Shown: positions 28,141 to 38,401, numbered from the stretch's first letter. The stretch: 64,000 nucleotides of DNA from UBA4085 sp964556755 (GCA_964556755.1 CAZKXI010000006.1:62001-126000); one strand, 5' to 3'. The notes: generated by a model from the letters alone, not told the origin. Numbers and translations: made by a program.

Positions 28141-29073
28141 ATGAACCGACATCATCCGGCGCGACCTATCATCGGCGCCCTCTTCATCCCCGTCCTGGCC
28201 CTGGCCACCCTGGCCTTCGGGACCGAGGACCGCGGTAAGCTCTATATCGTGGGCATGGGCACGGCCCCGGACCTGATCACCCTGCGGGCGATGGAAGCCG
28301 TCCGGTCCGCCGACGTCATCGTCCTGCACGACGAGCAGGGGAATGAGGATTGGAAGCCGCTCATCGGAGCCAAGGAAGTCTGGATCCTGCCCCGCTATCG
28401 CTTCATCTACCTGGGCGTCAAGCCCGAGGCATTGGCCGAGGCCGAGGGTCGGGCCTTGGCCGAGGAGAACGACAAAGCCCGCGGGGACATGATCGCGAAG
28501 ATCCGCGGCGCCCTGGAGGCGGGCCGAACCGTGGCCGTCTTGGAGAGCGGCGACCCGACAATGTACGGCGTGACCTGGTACTTGGAAGCGCTGCCGCCCG
28601 ACACCCCTTCCGAGATCATCCCGGGAGTGGGGGCGCTGCAGGCCGCCGCGGCCGCCGTGAAGGCGAATCTTCCCTACGGCTGGGACACCAGCGCCGTCGT
28701 CATGACCATGGCCGACTGGGAAGGCCGGTCCGACGTCAACAAGAAGCTCATGGCCGCCGGCTCGACCATGGCCTTCTACACCATGCACCTCGACTACGGC
28801 AAGCTGTTCGCCCAGCTGCGGCGCTTCTACCCGGCCGACACGCCCGTTGCGGTCGTCTCCTTCGCCGGCGACCGCGAGAAGCAGAAGGTCCAGCGCAGCA
28901 CGGTCGGCCGCTTCTTCCAAGACATCCGTCCGGCCGATCTGCCGGCCGACGCCCACATGCTCCTCGTCGGCAAGTTCCTGACGGCCGGACAAGCCCGCAA
29001 GGACGGCCTGGAGAGCGGCCGGGCCTTCATCGAGAGCATGCGCTACCCGAACCGGGTCCCCAAGAAGGACTGA
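28141..29073 (+). CDS. Tetrapyrrole (precorrin) methylase-family protein with signal peptide
   Basis: The 310-residue protein shows the SAM-dependent tetrapyrrole methylase pattern: LYIVGMGTAPDLITLRAMEA at the N-terminus of the domain, ESGDPTMYG (the GDP-x-x-YG loop), then IIPGVGALQAAAAA. The glycine-rich loop is modified (GMGTAPD for the usual GxGPGD). A hydrophobic segment (IIGALFIPVLALATLAFG) precedes the domain and looks like a cleavable signal or anchor, which is unexpected because SAM is cytoplasmic. AAGGAG lies 6 nt before the ATG, 60 bp after the ATPase gene, so it is probably in the importer operon. It may be a binding protein rather than an enzyme. Confidence 0.78.
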   Translation: MNRHHPARPIIGALFIPVLALATLAFGTEDRGKLYIVGMGTAPDLITLRAMEAVRSADVIVLHDEQGNEDWKPLIGAKEVWILPRYRFIYLGVKPEALAEAEGRALAEENDKARGDMIAKIRGALEAGRTVAVLESGDPTMYGVTWYLEALPPDTPSEIIPGVGALQAAAAAVKANLPYGWDTSAVVMTMADWEGRSDVNKKLMAAGSTMAFYTMHLDYGKLFAQLRRFYPADTPVAVVSFAGDREKQKVQRSTVGRFFQDIRPADLPADAHMLLVGKFLTAGQARKDGLESGRAFIESMRYPNRVPKKD

Positions 29074-29088
29074 GACCCGGCCCCGGCC

Positions 29089-30225
29089 TCAGCGGATCCG
29101 GCGCGGCGTCTCGCCGCCGTCCCAAGTCAGCCGGATCTTGAGATTCTCCCCGTTGCCGGTGATGACGTTCTTGACCGTGTAGGCCAGAGGCCGGCCGGAG
29201 AGCTCCTTCTCGATCCGGACGTTGACCGAGCCGCCGGCCGGGAGGGTCATCCGGGACGGGGCGCCGGACGGGCCGTCGATCAGGACGAGCGGCAGATCGG
29301 AGCCGTTGGCGACGTTGAACCAGACGGCCTTGTCGTCGGAGTGATGCGGCCGGGATACCGTCACGGCGGCGGCGACAAGCGGCCGCACCAGCCCCTCGTC
29401 CCCCGTCAGCTGATCGCCGGCCCAGACCGCCGTGCGGCGGGCGAAGAGCGCCTCGCGCAGGGCGTCCAGGCTCCGCTCCTTGGCGAAGACCAGGGTCATG
29501 ACCCGGTGCTTGTGCTCGGGCGGCAGGTACTGCTCGCTGACGGCGCCGTGGGCGTCGCTGTCGCCGAGAATGGCCAGCCTGTTGTCCCGGGCGAAGTCCA
29601 GGACCAGCGGATAGGCGCTGTGGTCGTTGTAATACTCGATGCCGTGCAGCCAGCCCCTGGCGATCCAGTCCTTGTGGAGGGGATACAGCTTGGGGATGCC
29701 GTCCGGCTCCTGCTGCTTCCAGCCGGGGTGGTTGTAGAAGACGAAGGCGCCCTGCCCGACGGCCGCCGCGACGGCGTCCCCCGGCTCGGGCGTGTCCAAG
29801 GCCGCCGCGTCGGTCAGAAAGATGGCGTTGATATGGCCGGGCGGCATGGCCCGGGTGATCTCGGCCCCGCGGATGAGGAGGACGCCCCTCTCGGCCGCCC
29901 TGTCCCGGGCGATCTCCCAGCCGGCCTCATGCCGGACAGGGACATAGTCCTTGTGGGGCAGATACTCCAGATGGTCGGTGATCGCCAAGGCGTCCAGGCC
30001 GTCGCGCCAGGCTTCCTCGACGCGCATCGTCGGCCACACGTCGCCGTCGGAGAAGATGGTGTGGGTGTGGAAGTCCGCTTTCAGGGTCAGGTAGCCCGGG
30101 ATGTCGGGCATGCGGAGGGTCCGGCGCTGGCCCGCCAGGGGGGCGGCCGCCAGAAGCAGGAAAGCCGCCGCCGGGACGGCGAGCCGACGACGCATGGAGA
30201 CAAAGGCCGGGGAGGAGATCTTCAT
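29089..30225 (-). CDS. Exported PHP-domain phosphoesterase
   Basis: A signal peptide (LAVPAAAFLLLAAAPLAGQ) precedes a PHP metal-dependent phosphoesterase domain. Its motifs are KADFHTHTIFSDGD, ALAITDHLEY, a central Glu in RGAEITR, a His in FVFYNHPGW and GDSDAHG near the end. The C-terminal 90 residues form a beta-sandwich seen with secreted PHP proteins. The ATG at 30225 gives 378 residues and fits a promoter immediately upstream; ATG 30195 is an alternative without a ribosome site. Members hydrolyse phosphoesters with a trinuclear metal centre; the substrate here is unknown. It is divergent from ftsH. Confidence 0.82.
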   Translation of the reverse strand: MKISSPAFVSMRRRLAVPAAAFLLLAAAPLAGQRRTLRMPDIPGYLTLKADFHTHTIFSDGDVWPTMRVEEAWRDGLDALAITDHLEYLPHKDYVPVRHEAGWEIARDRAAERGVLLIRGAEITRAMPPGHINAIFLTDAAALDTPEPGDAVAAAVGQGAFVFYNHPGWKQQEPDGIPKLYPLHKDWIARGWLHGIEYYNDHSAYPLVLDFARDNRLAILGDSDAHGAVSEQYLPPEHKHRVMTLVFAKERSLDALREALFARRTAVWAGDQLTGDEGLVRPLVAAAVTVSRPHHSDDKAVWFNVANGSDLPLVLIDGPSGAPSRMTLPAGGSVNVRIEKELSGRPLAYTVKNVITGNGENLKIRLTWDGGETPRRIR

Positions 30226-30232
30226 GCCCGCC

Positions 30233-30261
30233 AGTCTATGTCCGGCCGGAGTCGGCGTCAA
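30233..30261 (-). promoter_or_regulatory. Promoter of the PHP gene
   Basis: Reverse strand TTGACG, a 17-bp spacer, TAGACT, then 7 bp to the ATG at 30225, so the leader is very short. Confidence 0.5.
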
Positions 30262-30275
30262 CCGCCCCGGACGTC

Positions 30276-30304
30276 TATACAAAACGGCGGCCTCATGCTA
30301 TCAT
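30276..30304 (+). promoter_or_regulatory. Probable promoter of the ftsH operon
   Basis: TATACA, a 17-bp spacer and TATCAT, about 24 bp before the ftsH ATG. It lies back to back with the PHP promoter. Confidence 0.5.
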
Positions 30305-30328
30305 ACAAGGTCAAAAGAGGCATGCCCC

Positions 30329-32185
<1,857 letters not shown>

Positions 32186-32188
32186 GAG

Positions 32189-33082
32189 GTGAGACGAGAA
32201 GCCCTTTTCCGGATCAAAGGCGCGGACAACCCGCTGTCCGCCCGGACCTGGATCATGGGCATCGTCAACGTCACCCCTGACTCCTTCTCGGACGGCGGGC
32301 TCCACTTGGATCCCGGACGGGCCGTCGAGCGCGGCCTGGAGATGCTGGAGGAAGGGGCCGACATCCTGGATGTCGGGGGCGAGAGCACCCGGCCGGGGGC
32401 CGAGCCCGTCCCGGCGGAGGAAGAGCTGCGGCGCATCCTTCCCGTCGTCAAGGCCTTGCGGGCCGCCGCGCCGGCCTTGCTCTCGGTCGACACCTCCAAG
32501 GCCGAAGTGGCCGCGGCCGTCCTGGACGAGGGCGCCGACATCATCAACGACATCGACGCCGTCCGCTTGGAGCCCCGCCTGCTGCGGAGCGTCGCCGACG
32601 CGGGCGCGGGCTTGATCCTGATGCACATGAAAGGCACGCCCCGGACCATGCAGATCCAGCCCCACTACCAGGACGTCGTGGCCGAGGTGAGGGAGTTCCT
32701 CGGCCAGCGCTTGGACGTGGCCCAAGCCTACGGAGTCGCTCCGGAGTCGGTCGTGCTCGATCCCGGGATCGGATTCGGCAAGCGGCTGGAGGACAACCTG
32801 GTCCTCCTGCGGAGCCTGGACGGCCTGGCCGGGCTGGGCCGGCCTCTCCTGGTCGGCGTCTCGCGCAAGTCGTTTATCGGCAAGATCCTCAACGCCCAGC
32901 CCCAGGACCGCCTGGAAGGCACCATCGCCGCCTCGGTCCTGGCCCTGGCCGGAGGCGCCCACATCCTCCGCGTCCACGACGTCCGGGCCGTCAAGCGGGC
33001 GGCCCTGGTCGCCGACGCCATCCTCGCCGGCGAGCCCTCCGCCCCGCCGGGCGAGCGACGGGAGCCGCGCTATGCTCAATGA
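32189..33082 (+). CDS. folP: Dihydropteroate synthase
   Basis: The 297-residue TIM-barrel enzyme joins p-aminobenzoate to dihydropterin pyrophosphate in folate synthesis. Both signatures are present: IMGIVNVTPDSFSDGG at the N-terminus and ILDVGGESTRPGA after it. LDPGIGFGK and the C-terminal LVGVSRKSFIG complete the pterin/phosphate site. The start is GTG at 32189, 3 bp after the ftsH stop, giving translational linkage. The 3' end overlaps cdaA by 11 bp. Confidence 0.96.
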   Translation: MRREALFRIKGADNPLSARTWIMGIVNVTPDSFSDGGLHLDPGRAVERGLEMLEEGADILDVGGESTRPGAEPVPAEEELRRILPVVKALRAAAPALLSVDTSKAEVAAAVLDEGADIINDIDAVRLEPRLLRSVADAGAGLILMHMKGTPRTMQIQPHYQDVVAEVREFLGQRLDVAQAYGVAPESVVLDPGIGFGKRLEDNLVLLRSLDGLAGLGRPLLVGVSRKSFIGKILNAQPQDRLEGTIAASVLALAGGAHILRVHDVRAVKRAALVADAILAGEPSAPPGERREPRYAQ

Positions 33083-33842
33083 CGTCCTCAACGCCCTGCA
33101 CCGGTTCAACCTGGTCGACTTCCTGGACATCCTGGTCGTCGCCTTTCTCATCTACGTCTTCCTCCTGCTGATCAAGAGCACCCGGGCCTATCCCATGGCG
33201 GTGGGCATCGGCTTCGTCGGCCTGCTGCTGCTGGTGACCCGCTGGGGCCGTCTCAACGTCTCCAACTGGGTCCTGCAGAACCTGGCCAGCTACTTGATCA
33301 TCGCCGTCATCGTCCTGTTCCAGGCCGAGATCCGCCGCTTCCTGACCGGGCTGGGGTCGCGCTCCTTCCGCAAGCCGCTGGCCATCCGCTCGCTGCAGGA
33401 CAAGGCCGAGGACCTGCGCATGGCCGTGGACTACATGGCCCAGCGCAAGATCGGGGCCCTGGTCGCGATCGAGAATGAGATCTCCCTGGCCAACTACGCC
33501 GACCGCGGGATCAAGATCGAGGCGATCCTGTCCAAGGACCTCCTGGTCAGCCTGTTCTTCCCCCATTCGCCGATGCACGACGGGGCCGTCCTGGTACGCG
33601 GCGGGACGGTAGTCGCGGCCGGCTGCCTGCTGCCCTTGCCGGCGGTCCACAACCTCGGCGCCGACGCCCAGACCCGGACCCGCCACCTGGCCGCCATCGG
33701 GCTGTCGCAGGAGACGGACGCGGCCGTGGTCGTGGTCTCCGAGGAGACCGGCGGCATCTCCCTGGCCCTGCGCGGCGTGCTCCAGTCCATGCCCGACGCC
33801 GACGCCCTCAAGGACAAGCTTCTCGAATACCTCCAGAGATGA
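33072..33842 (+). CDS. cdaA: Diadenylate cyclase CdaA (c-di-AMP synthase)
   Basis: The 256-residue protein has three N-terminal membrane helices (VDFLDILVVAFLIYVFLLLI, then PMAVGIGFVGLLLLV, then LASYLIIAVIVLFQ) and a DAC domain that makes c-di-AMP from two ATP. The DGA motif is Asp170-Gly171-Ala172 in MHDGAVL. The second nucleotide motif, normally RHR, reads Arg204-His205-Leu206 (TRTRHLAAIGLS). SEETGG near the C-terminus is conserved. The order cdaA-cdaR-glmM matches the classic operon of Firmicutes and others. It overlaps folP by 11 bp. Confidence 0.93.
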   Translation: MLNDVLNALHRFNLVDFLDILVVAFLIYVFLLLIKSTRAYPMAVGIGFVGLLLLVTRWGRLNVSNWVLQNLASYLIIAVIVLFQAEIRRFLTGLGSRSFRKPLAIRSLQDKAEDLRMAVDYMAQRKIGALVAIENEISLANYADRGIKIEAILSKDLLVSLFFPHSPMHDGAVLVRGGTVVAAGCLLPLPAVHNLGADAQTRTRHLAAIGLSQETDAAVVVVSEETGGISLALRGVLQSMPDADALKDKLLEYLQR

Positions 33843-33846
33843 GACC

Positions 33847-34503
33847 ATGCTCAAGGACCTGATCACCCGCAACGGACTCCTCAAGCTGCTGTCCTTCGTC
33901 CTGGCCGTCGTCCTCTGGATCACCCTGATCCCGGAGGAGAAGACCTTCGGCGAGCGGACCTTGGCCGTCCCCCTGGAGACGCGCAACATCCCGCCGGACA
34001 TGGAGCTGGTGGAGAAGTCCGTCTCGATCGTCGACGTCACCGTTCAGGCCACCAACCGGCTGCTGGGCCAGATCACGGCCAACGACCTGACCGCCGTCCT
34101 GGACCTCAAGAACGCCGCGGCCGGGCAGGAGGACTACGCCCTGGACGCCTCCATGGTCGTCGTCCCGCCCAACGTCAAGGCGGTGCGCGTCTACCCGACC
34201 AAGGCGCCCATCAAGCTGGAGCCGGCCAGCGAGATCGAGATGGCCGTGGCGGTCTCGATCCAGGGCCAGGTCAAGGAAGGGTACCGCATCGAGTCCTATG
34301 AAGTGGCGCCCAGCAAGGTCAAGGTCCGGGGCCCGGCCAGCAAGTTCCGGCCGCGCGACGGGCTGCGGACGGGGCCGGTGGTCGTGGACGGACTGGCGGA
34401 GCCGTTCGAGATCGAGACGGACATCCTCCTGCCGCGGCCCGATCTGCGCCTCGCCAACGGAACGGCCAAGGCCCGGGTCCGGGTGTCGATCGTCAAGAAG
34501 TGA
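33847..34503 (+). CDS. cdaR: YbbR-domain CdaA regulator
   Basis: The 218-residue protein has one N-terminal membrane anchor (LLKLLSFVLAVVLWITLIP) and two extracytoplasmic YbbR-like repeats (about 35-115 and 120-215). The second contains PSKVKVRGPASK. CdaR proteins bind and modulate CdaA in other bacteria. It starts 4 bp after cdaA. Usual CdaR proteins in Firmicutes carry three or four YbbR repeats, so this is a short version, as found in Gram-negative lineages. Confidence 0.88.
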   Translation: MLKDLITRNGLLKLLSFVLAVVLWITLIPEEKTFGERTLAVPLETRNIPPDMELVEKSVSIVDVTVQATNRLLGQITANDLTAVLDLKNAAAGQEDYALDASMVVVPPNVKAVRVYPTKAPIKLEPASEIEMAVAVSIQGQVKEGYRIESYEVAPSKVKVRGPASKFRPRDGLRTGPVVVDGLAEPFEIETDILLPRPDLRLANGTAKARVRVSIVKK

Positions 34504-34591
34504 GGGCCGGCCCGATCCGCCCGCTCTGGCCGTAGCCGTAGCCGGGGCCGGGCGCATCCGCTATAATCCCACCGGAGAAAGAGACTCCGCT

Positions 34592-35980
34592 ATGAAAACG
34601 CTCTTCGGGACCGACGGCATCCGGGCCGTGGCCGGCGAATATCCCCTTGATGCGGCCTGCGTGGCCGAGCTGGGCCGCTCCCTGGTCGGGCTGCTGAAGC
34701 GGGAGGGGCTGCCGCCCGAGATCCTGGTCGGACGCGACACCCGGGAGTCGGGCGAGTGGATCGAGGCGGCCTTCCTGCGCGGCATCGCCGACGGGGGCGG
34801 CGCGGGGCACAGCGCCGGGGTCATCCCGACCTCGGGCGTCGCCTACCTGACCATGAGCAACGACTTCTCGGCCGGGGCGGTCATCTCGGCCTCCCACAAT
34901 CCCTACCGCGACAACGGCATCAAGATCTTCTCCCATCGCGGCTTCAAGATCCCCGACGCGTGGGAGGAGGCGCTGGAGGCGCCGCTGCTGAGGCGCGGGA
35001 CGGCCGGGACGGAAGACGGGGCCGGCCACGGGACCGAGCCGCGGGCCGATGGGGAGGCCGGAGGGCGGGTCGAGCGGCGGCTGATCGACCAGTACGAGCG
35101 CTTCCTGGCCGGGCGGCCGGCCGCACGGCGGCGGAGCGAGCCCTACAAGATCGTACTGGACTGCGCCAATGGGGCCGCCTCGCGCATCGCCCCGGAAGTC
35201 TTTCGGGCGGCCGGCTGCCGGGTCATCGCCATCCACGCCGGGCCGGACGGCCGCAACATCAACGCCGGCTGCGGAACGCTCCACCCCCGGAGCCTGGCCG
35301 AGGCGGTCGTCCGGGAGAGGGCCGACCTGGGCGTGGCCTATGACGGCGACGCGGACCGGGCCCTATGGTCGGACGCGGCCGGGCGTCTGCTCAACGGCGA
35401 CCACACCCTGTTCGGGCTGGCCCGCTTCATGGCCGGCCGGGGGACGCTGAAGGCCGGCGCGGTCGTAGCCACCAGCATGAGCAACCTGGGCCTGGAGAAG
35501 GCTCTGGCGAAGCTGGGGCTGGATCTGGTCCGGACTCGGGTCGGGGATAAGTACGTCCTGGAGAAGATGCTCGAGCTGGGGGCCAACCTGGGCGGCGAGC
35601 GCTCCGGCCACACCATCCTGCTCGACGATTGTCCGACCGGGGACGGCATCCTGACCAGCCTGCGGGTCTTGGAGGCCATGGACGCGGCCGGGGTGGGGCT
35701 GGACGGGCTGACGGCCGGGCTTGTCGAATTTCCCCAGGTCCTGCTCAATGTCCGGGTCAAGGCCAAGCCCGAGCTGGCCGGCCTTCCGGAAGTGGCGGCC
35801 GCCGTGGCCGAAGTCGAGCGGGCCGTCGCCGGCCGGGGCCGGCTGGATGTGCGCTACAGCGGGACCGAGCCGCTGGCCCGGGTCATGCTGGAGGGCGAGG
35901 ACCAGGCCGAAGTCGAAGCCCTGGCCGGCCGCATCGCCGACGCTATCCGGCGCGCCATCGGCGCCCCCGACCAGAAATAG
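34592..35980 (+). CDS. glmM: Phosphoglucosamine mutase
   Basis: The 462-residue enzyme converts glucosamine-6-P to glucosamine-1-P for UDP-GlcNAc and peptidoglycan synthesis. It begins LFGTDGIRAVAGEYPL. The phospho-serine is Ser101 in SASHNPYRDNGIK and the metal loop is Asp251/253/255 in DGDADR. The sugar loop GERSGH and the phosphate loop RYSGTEPLARVM are present. A perfect TATAAT at 34562-34567 may drive it separately from cdaA/cdaR, but its -35 is poor. The TAG stop (35978-35980) lies inside the left terminal repeat of the element at 35975-36230. Confidence 0.95.
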   Translation: MKTLFGTDGIRAVAGEYPLDAACVAELGRSLVGLLKREGLPPEILVGRDTRESGEWIEAAFLRGIADGGGAGHSAGVIPTSGVAYLTMSNDFSAGAVISASHNPYRDNGIKIFSHRGFKIPDAWEEALEAPLLRRGTAGTEDGAGHGTEPRADGEAGGRVERRLIDQYERFLAGRPAARRRSEPYKIVLDCANGAASRIAPEVFRAAGCRVIAIHAGPDGRNINAGCGTLHPRSLAEAVVRERADLGVAYDGDADRALWSDAAGRLLNGDHTLFGLARFMAGRGTLKAGAVVATSMSNLGLEKALAKLGLDLVRTRVGDKYVLEKMLELGANLGGERSGHTILLDDCPTGDGILTSLRVLEAMDAAGVGLDGLTAGLVEFPQVLLNVRVKAKPELAGLPEVAAAVAEVERAVAGRGRLDVRYSGTEPLARVMLEGEDQAEVEALAGRIADAIRRAIGAPDQK

Positions 35981-36230
35981 GGGTACAGTATACGTAATTC
36001 CCTATTTTCTTTTACTCACCACCCCGTTGCTAATGGCTCGACGATAGCAACAGGTCCATCTCTCCTATCGGGAGGCATCGATTAGAATAATTCGGTGAGC
36101 AGTATGACCCGCCTGGTGAGCAATCTCCGCTCAACAACCGGATCGGAACCTGCCTCAAGCCGCGAGAGATCGCGCCGAGAATGGTTTGGCACGATAGAAA
36201 TTGGGAATTACGTATACTGTACCCCTATTT
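35975..36230. mobile_element. Non-autonomous element with perfect 28-bp terminal inverted repeats
   Basis: The 28 bp at 35975-36002 (starting AAATAGGGGTACAGTATACG) are exactly reverse-complemented at 36203-36230. The roughly 200 bp between are visibly less GC-rich than the flanking genes and have no transposase-like frame. They contain further small palindromes, for example GTTGCTA/TAGCAAC and CTCACC/GGTGAG. Architecture and size fit a MITE or REP-type element. The left repeat contains the glmM stop codon. The right end is 33 bp before pdxJ, whose -10-like TATCAT follows at 36241. Confidence 0.75.
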
Positions 36231-36263
36231 ACGGGTCTGCTATCATAGACTCAGGAGTCACCC

Positions 36264-36986
36264 ATGCGCCTATCCGTCAACGTCGACCACTTCGCCACTC
36301 TCCGCCAGGCCCGCCGCTCCAACGAGCCGGAGCCGGTCCTGGCCGCCCTGCTGGCCGAGCAGGCCGGGGCCGACGGCGTCACGGCCCATATCCGGGGCGA
36401 CCGCCGTCACATCAACGAGCGGGACCTCAAGCTCCTGAGGGCCCTGATCAAGACCAAGCTGACCGTCGAGATGGCGGCCACCGACGAGATGAAGGGCGTG
36501 GCTCTGGCCATCCGGCCGGACGTCGTCTGCCTGGTGCCCGAGAGGCCCGAGGAGCTGACGACCACAGGCGGCCTGGATGTCGCCGCCAACCGCAAGGCGC
36601 TGGGACCGCACGCCGCGGCGCTGGCCAAGGCCGGCATCCGGGTCTGCGTCTTCGTCGACCCCGAGCCGCGCCAGATCACGGCCGTGGCCGGCCTGGGCAT
36701 CCCCCAGATCGAGCTCCACACGGGCCTGTACGCCAAGGCCGGGAAGGCGGCGGCCCGTGAGAAGGCCCTGGCGGATGTGCGCAAGGCGGCCGCCTGGGGG
36801 GCCAAGCACGGCTTGGAGGTAACGGCCGGACACGACATCGACTACCGCAACGCCGGGCCGGTTGTGGCCATCCCCCAGATCAGCGAGCTGAGCATCGGCT
36901 TCGCTATCGTGGCCAGGGCCGCCATCGTCGGGATCGGTCAGGCCGTCCGGGAGATGAGCGACCTCCTCAAAGGGGTCAGGTCTTAA
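36264..36986 (+). CDS. pdxJ: Pyridoxine 5'-phosphate synthase
   Basis: The 240-residue TIM-barrel enzyme forms pyridoxine phosphate from 1-deoxyxylulose-5-P and 3-amino-2-oxopropyl phosphate in the DXP-dependent B6 pathway. Motifs are LSVNVDHFATLRQAR at the N-terminus, DGVTAHIRGDRRHI, the central VEMAATDEM, IELHTGLYA and AGHDIDYRN. AGGAG sits 7 nt before the ATG. The stop codon TAA lies inside a repeat sequence (36971-36991), so the last residues are encoded by that repeat. Confidence 0.95.
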   Translation: MRLSVNVDHFATLRQARRSNEPEPVLAALLAEQAGADGVTAHIRGDRRHINERDLKLLRALIKTKLTVEMAATDEMKGVALAIRPDVVCLVPERPEELTTTGGLDVAANRKALGPHAAALAKAGIRVCVFVDPEPRQITAVAGLGIPQIELHTGLYAKAGKAAAREKALADVRKAAAWGAKHGLEVTAGHDIDYRNAGPVVAIPQISELSIGFAIVARAAIVGIGQAVREMSDLLKGVRS

Positions 36987-36991
36987 GATTC
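36971..36991. repeat. Solo copy of the AGGGGTCAGGTCT repeat
   Basis: The 21 bp beginning AGGGGTCAGGTCTTAAGATT occur identically at 43638-43658, and the first 13 bp recur in both arms of the palindrome at 53379-53479. Here it overlaps the end of pdxJ and supplies its TAA stop. No matching inverted arm was found nearby, so it is a half element. Confidence 0.65.
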
Positions 36992-37045
36992 AAGCTTTCG
37001 CGGGGCTTAACGGGCCCAGATGACTCGGATGGGACGGAAAAGGCC

Positions 37046-38275
37046 ATGGACATTTCGATCAATCCGCTCCGTCTGAGGGAGAGCCTCGAGGAGCTGGCTC
37101 AGATCGGGCGTGATCCGCAGGGCGGCCTCTCCCGGCCGGCGCTCGGTCCGGCCGACCGGGAAGCCCGGGCTTGGCTGAGGGGCCGGTTCGAAGCGGCCGG
37201 CCTGCGCTATCGCTGCGACGGAGCGGGCAATCAATTCGGCTTCTCGGGGGAGGGCGCCCCGGTCGTTATGGCCGGCTCTCACCTCGACACGGTCCGCAAC
37301 GGCGGCGCTTTTGACGGCGCAGCGGGCGTTTTGGCCGCTTTGGAGGCCGTTCAGAGCCTACGAGAGGCCGGACTGAAACCGGCTAAGCCGTTGGCGGTCG
37401 CGTCCTTCACCGACGAGGAAGGCAGCCTGGCCGGCGATTTTCTCGGAAGCCGGGCCTTTACCGGCACCCTGGACCGGGAGCTCCTGGCGGGAGCGGTCGC
37501 GGCGCCTGGATCGCCGGTCGCCGAGGCCCTCGCCGCAGCGGGGCTGTCGATGGAAAGCGTCCTGGGCGCGGCGGCGGAGGCCTTCCCGGTCGCGGCTTTC
37601 CTCGAGCTTCATGTGGAACAGGGCCCGGTCCTCGACGACGAGGGGGTCCCCGTCGGGCTGGTTGACGTCATCTCCGGCAAGCGCTATTGGGCGTGCACCT
37701 TCCAGGGCGAGGCGGGGCACGCCGGAACCGTGCCGCTGGAGCTGCGCCGCGATGCGCTCTTGGGCCTGGCCGACTTTGCCCTGCGGGCGACCCGGCACGT
37801 CGCGACCCGTCACTATGGAAGCCTCGTCACCGTCGGGAGAGCCCAGATCCAGCCCGGAATCTTCTCCGTCATCCCGGAGCGGGCCGACTTCTCGCTCGAT
37901 TACCGCAGCCGGTCGCCGGAGGCGCTGGCGGCTCTCGACGCCGAGCTGAGGGACTTGGCCGGGGAGATCGCGGCCACGAGAGGCCTGAAGTTCGGGTCCC
38001 GGCTCATCGACGCCACGCATCCCGTGATCGTGCCGGAGAGCCTGCGCTCCATCTTGAAGAGCGCCTGCGCGGCCCGGGGCTATGGGCACCTGGACCTGCC
38101 CAGCGGGGCCGGACACGATGCCCAGATCCTGGCCGCCGTGGCGCCGACCGCGATGATCTTCGTCCCGAGCCCGGACGGGATCAGCCACGCGCCCGAGGAA
38201 TCGCTCCGTTGGGACGATCTGGAGAAGGGCGCCAACATCCTCCTCGACGCCCTCATCGCTCTTGCCCAGAATTAG
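37046..38275 (+). CDS. M20-family Zn amidohydrolase (carbamoylase/allantoate amidohydrolase type)
   Basis: The 409-residue enzyme carries the complete di-zinc motif set of the hydantoinase/carbamoylase subfamily: GSHLDTVRNGGAFDGAAGV, ASFTDEEGS, ELHVEQGPVL, the dimerisation-domain region GEAGHAGTVPL, SGAGHDAQ and PSPDGISHAPEE. Members hydrolyse N-carbamoyl-amino acids, ureidoglycine or allantoate. No hydantoinase or purine genes are adjacent, so the substrate is open. It has no signal peptide. The TAG stop immediately precedes a repeat starting CAGACACAT. Confidence 0.88.
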   Translation: MDISINPLRLRESLEELAQIGRDPQGGLSRPALGPADREARAWLRGRFEAAGLRYRCDGAGNQFGFSGEGAPVVMAGSHLDTVRNGGAFDGAAGVLAALEAVQSLREAGLKPAKPLAVASFTDEEGSLAGDFLGSRAFTGTLDRELLAGAVAAPGSPVAEALAAAGLSMESVLGAAAEAFPVAAFLELHVEQGPVLDDEGVPVGLVDVISGKRYWACTFQGEAGHAGTVPLELRRDALLGLADFALRATRHVATRHYGSLVTVGRAQIQPGIFSVIPERADFSLDYRSRSPEALAALDAELRDLAGEIAATRGLKFGSRLIDATHPVIVPESLRSILKSACAARGYGHLDLPSGAGHDAQILAAVAPTAMIFVPSPDGISHAPEESLRWDDLEKGANILLDALIALAQN

Positions 38276-38401
38276 CAGACACATACGAATTCCGCTGCTC
38301 ATCAGCTTTTCTCCAATCTGATACTGACGTTTCTTATCGGACTGGCTCAAACGACAAGGCCAACGAATTCGAGCATGATGAAAACGAATACTGAGCCAGT
38401 C
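38270..38401. repeat. Repeat remnant with CAGACACAT edge and 10-bp inverted repeat
   Basis: AGCAGACACAT at the M20 stop codon recurs at 48418-48428. Within this spacer GACTGGCTCA (38340-38349) is reverse-complemented at 38392-38401. The stretch to 38449 is less GC-rich than its surroundings, has no gene, and looks like degraded mobile-element sequence. It also serves as the 3' flank of the convergent release-factor gene. Confidence 0.5.

Noticed and set aside
36218..36246. A pdxJ promoter whose -35 is supplied by the element's right repeat
   Set aside because: The hexamer at the right spacing (TGTACC) matches the consensus at only three positions; the TATCAT -10 alone is not enough.
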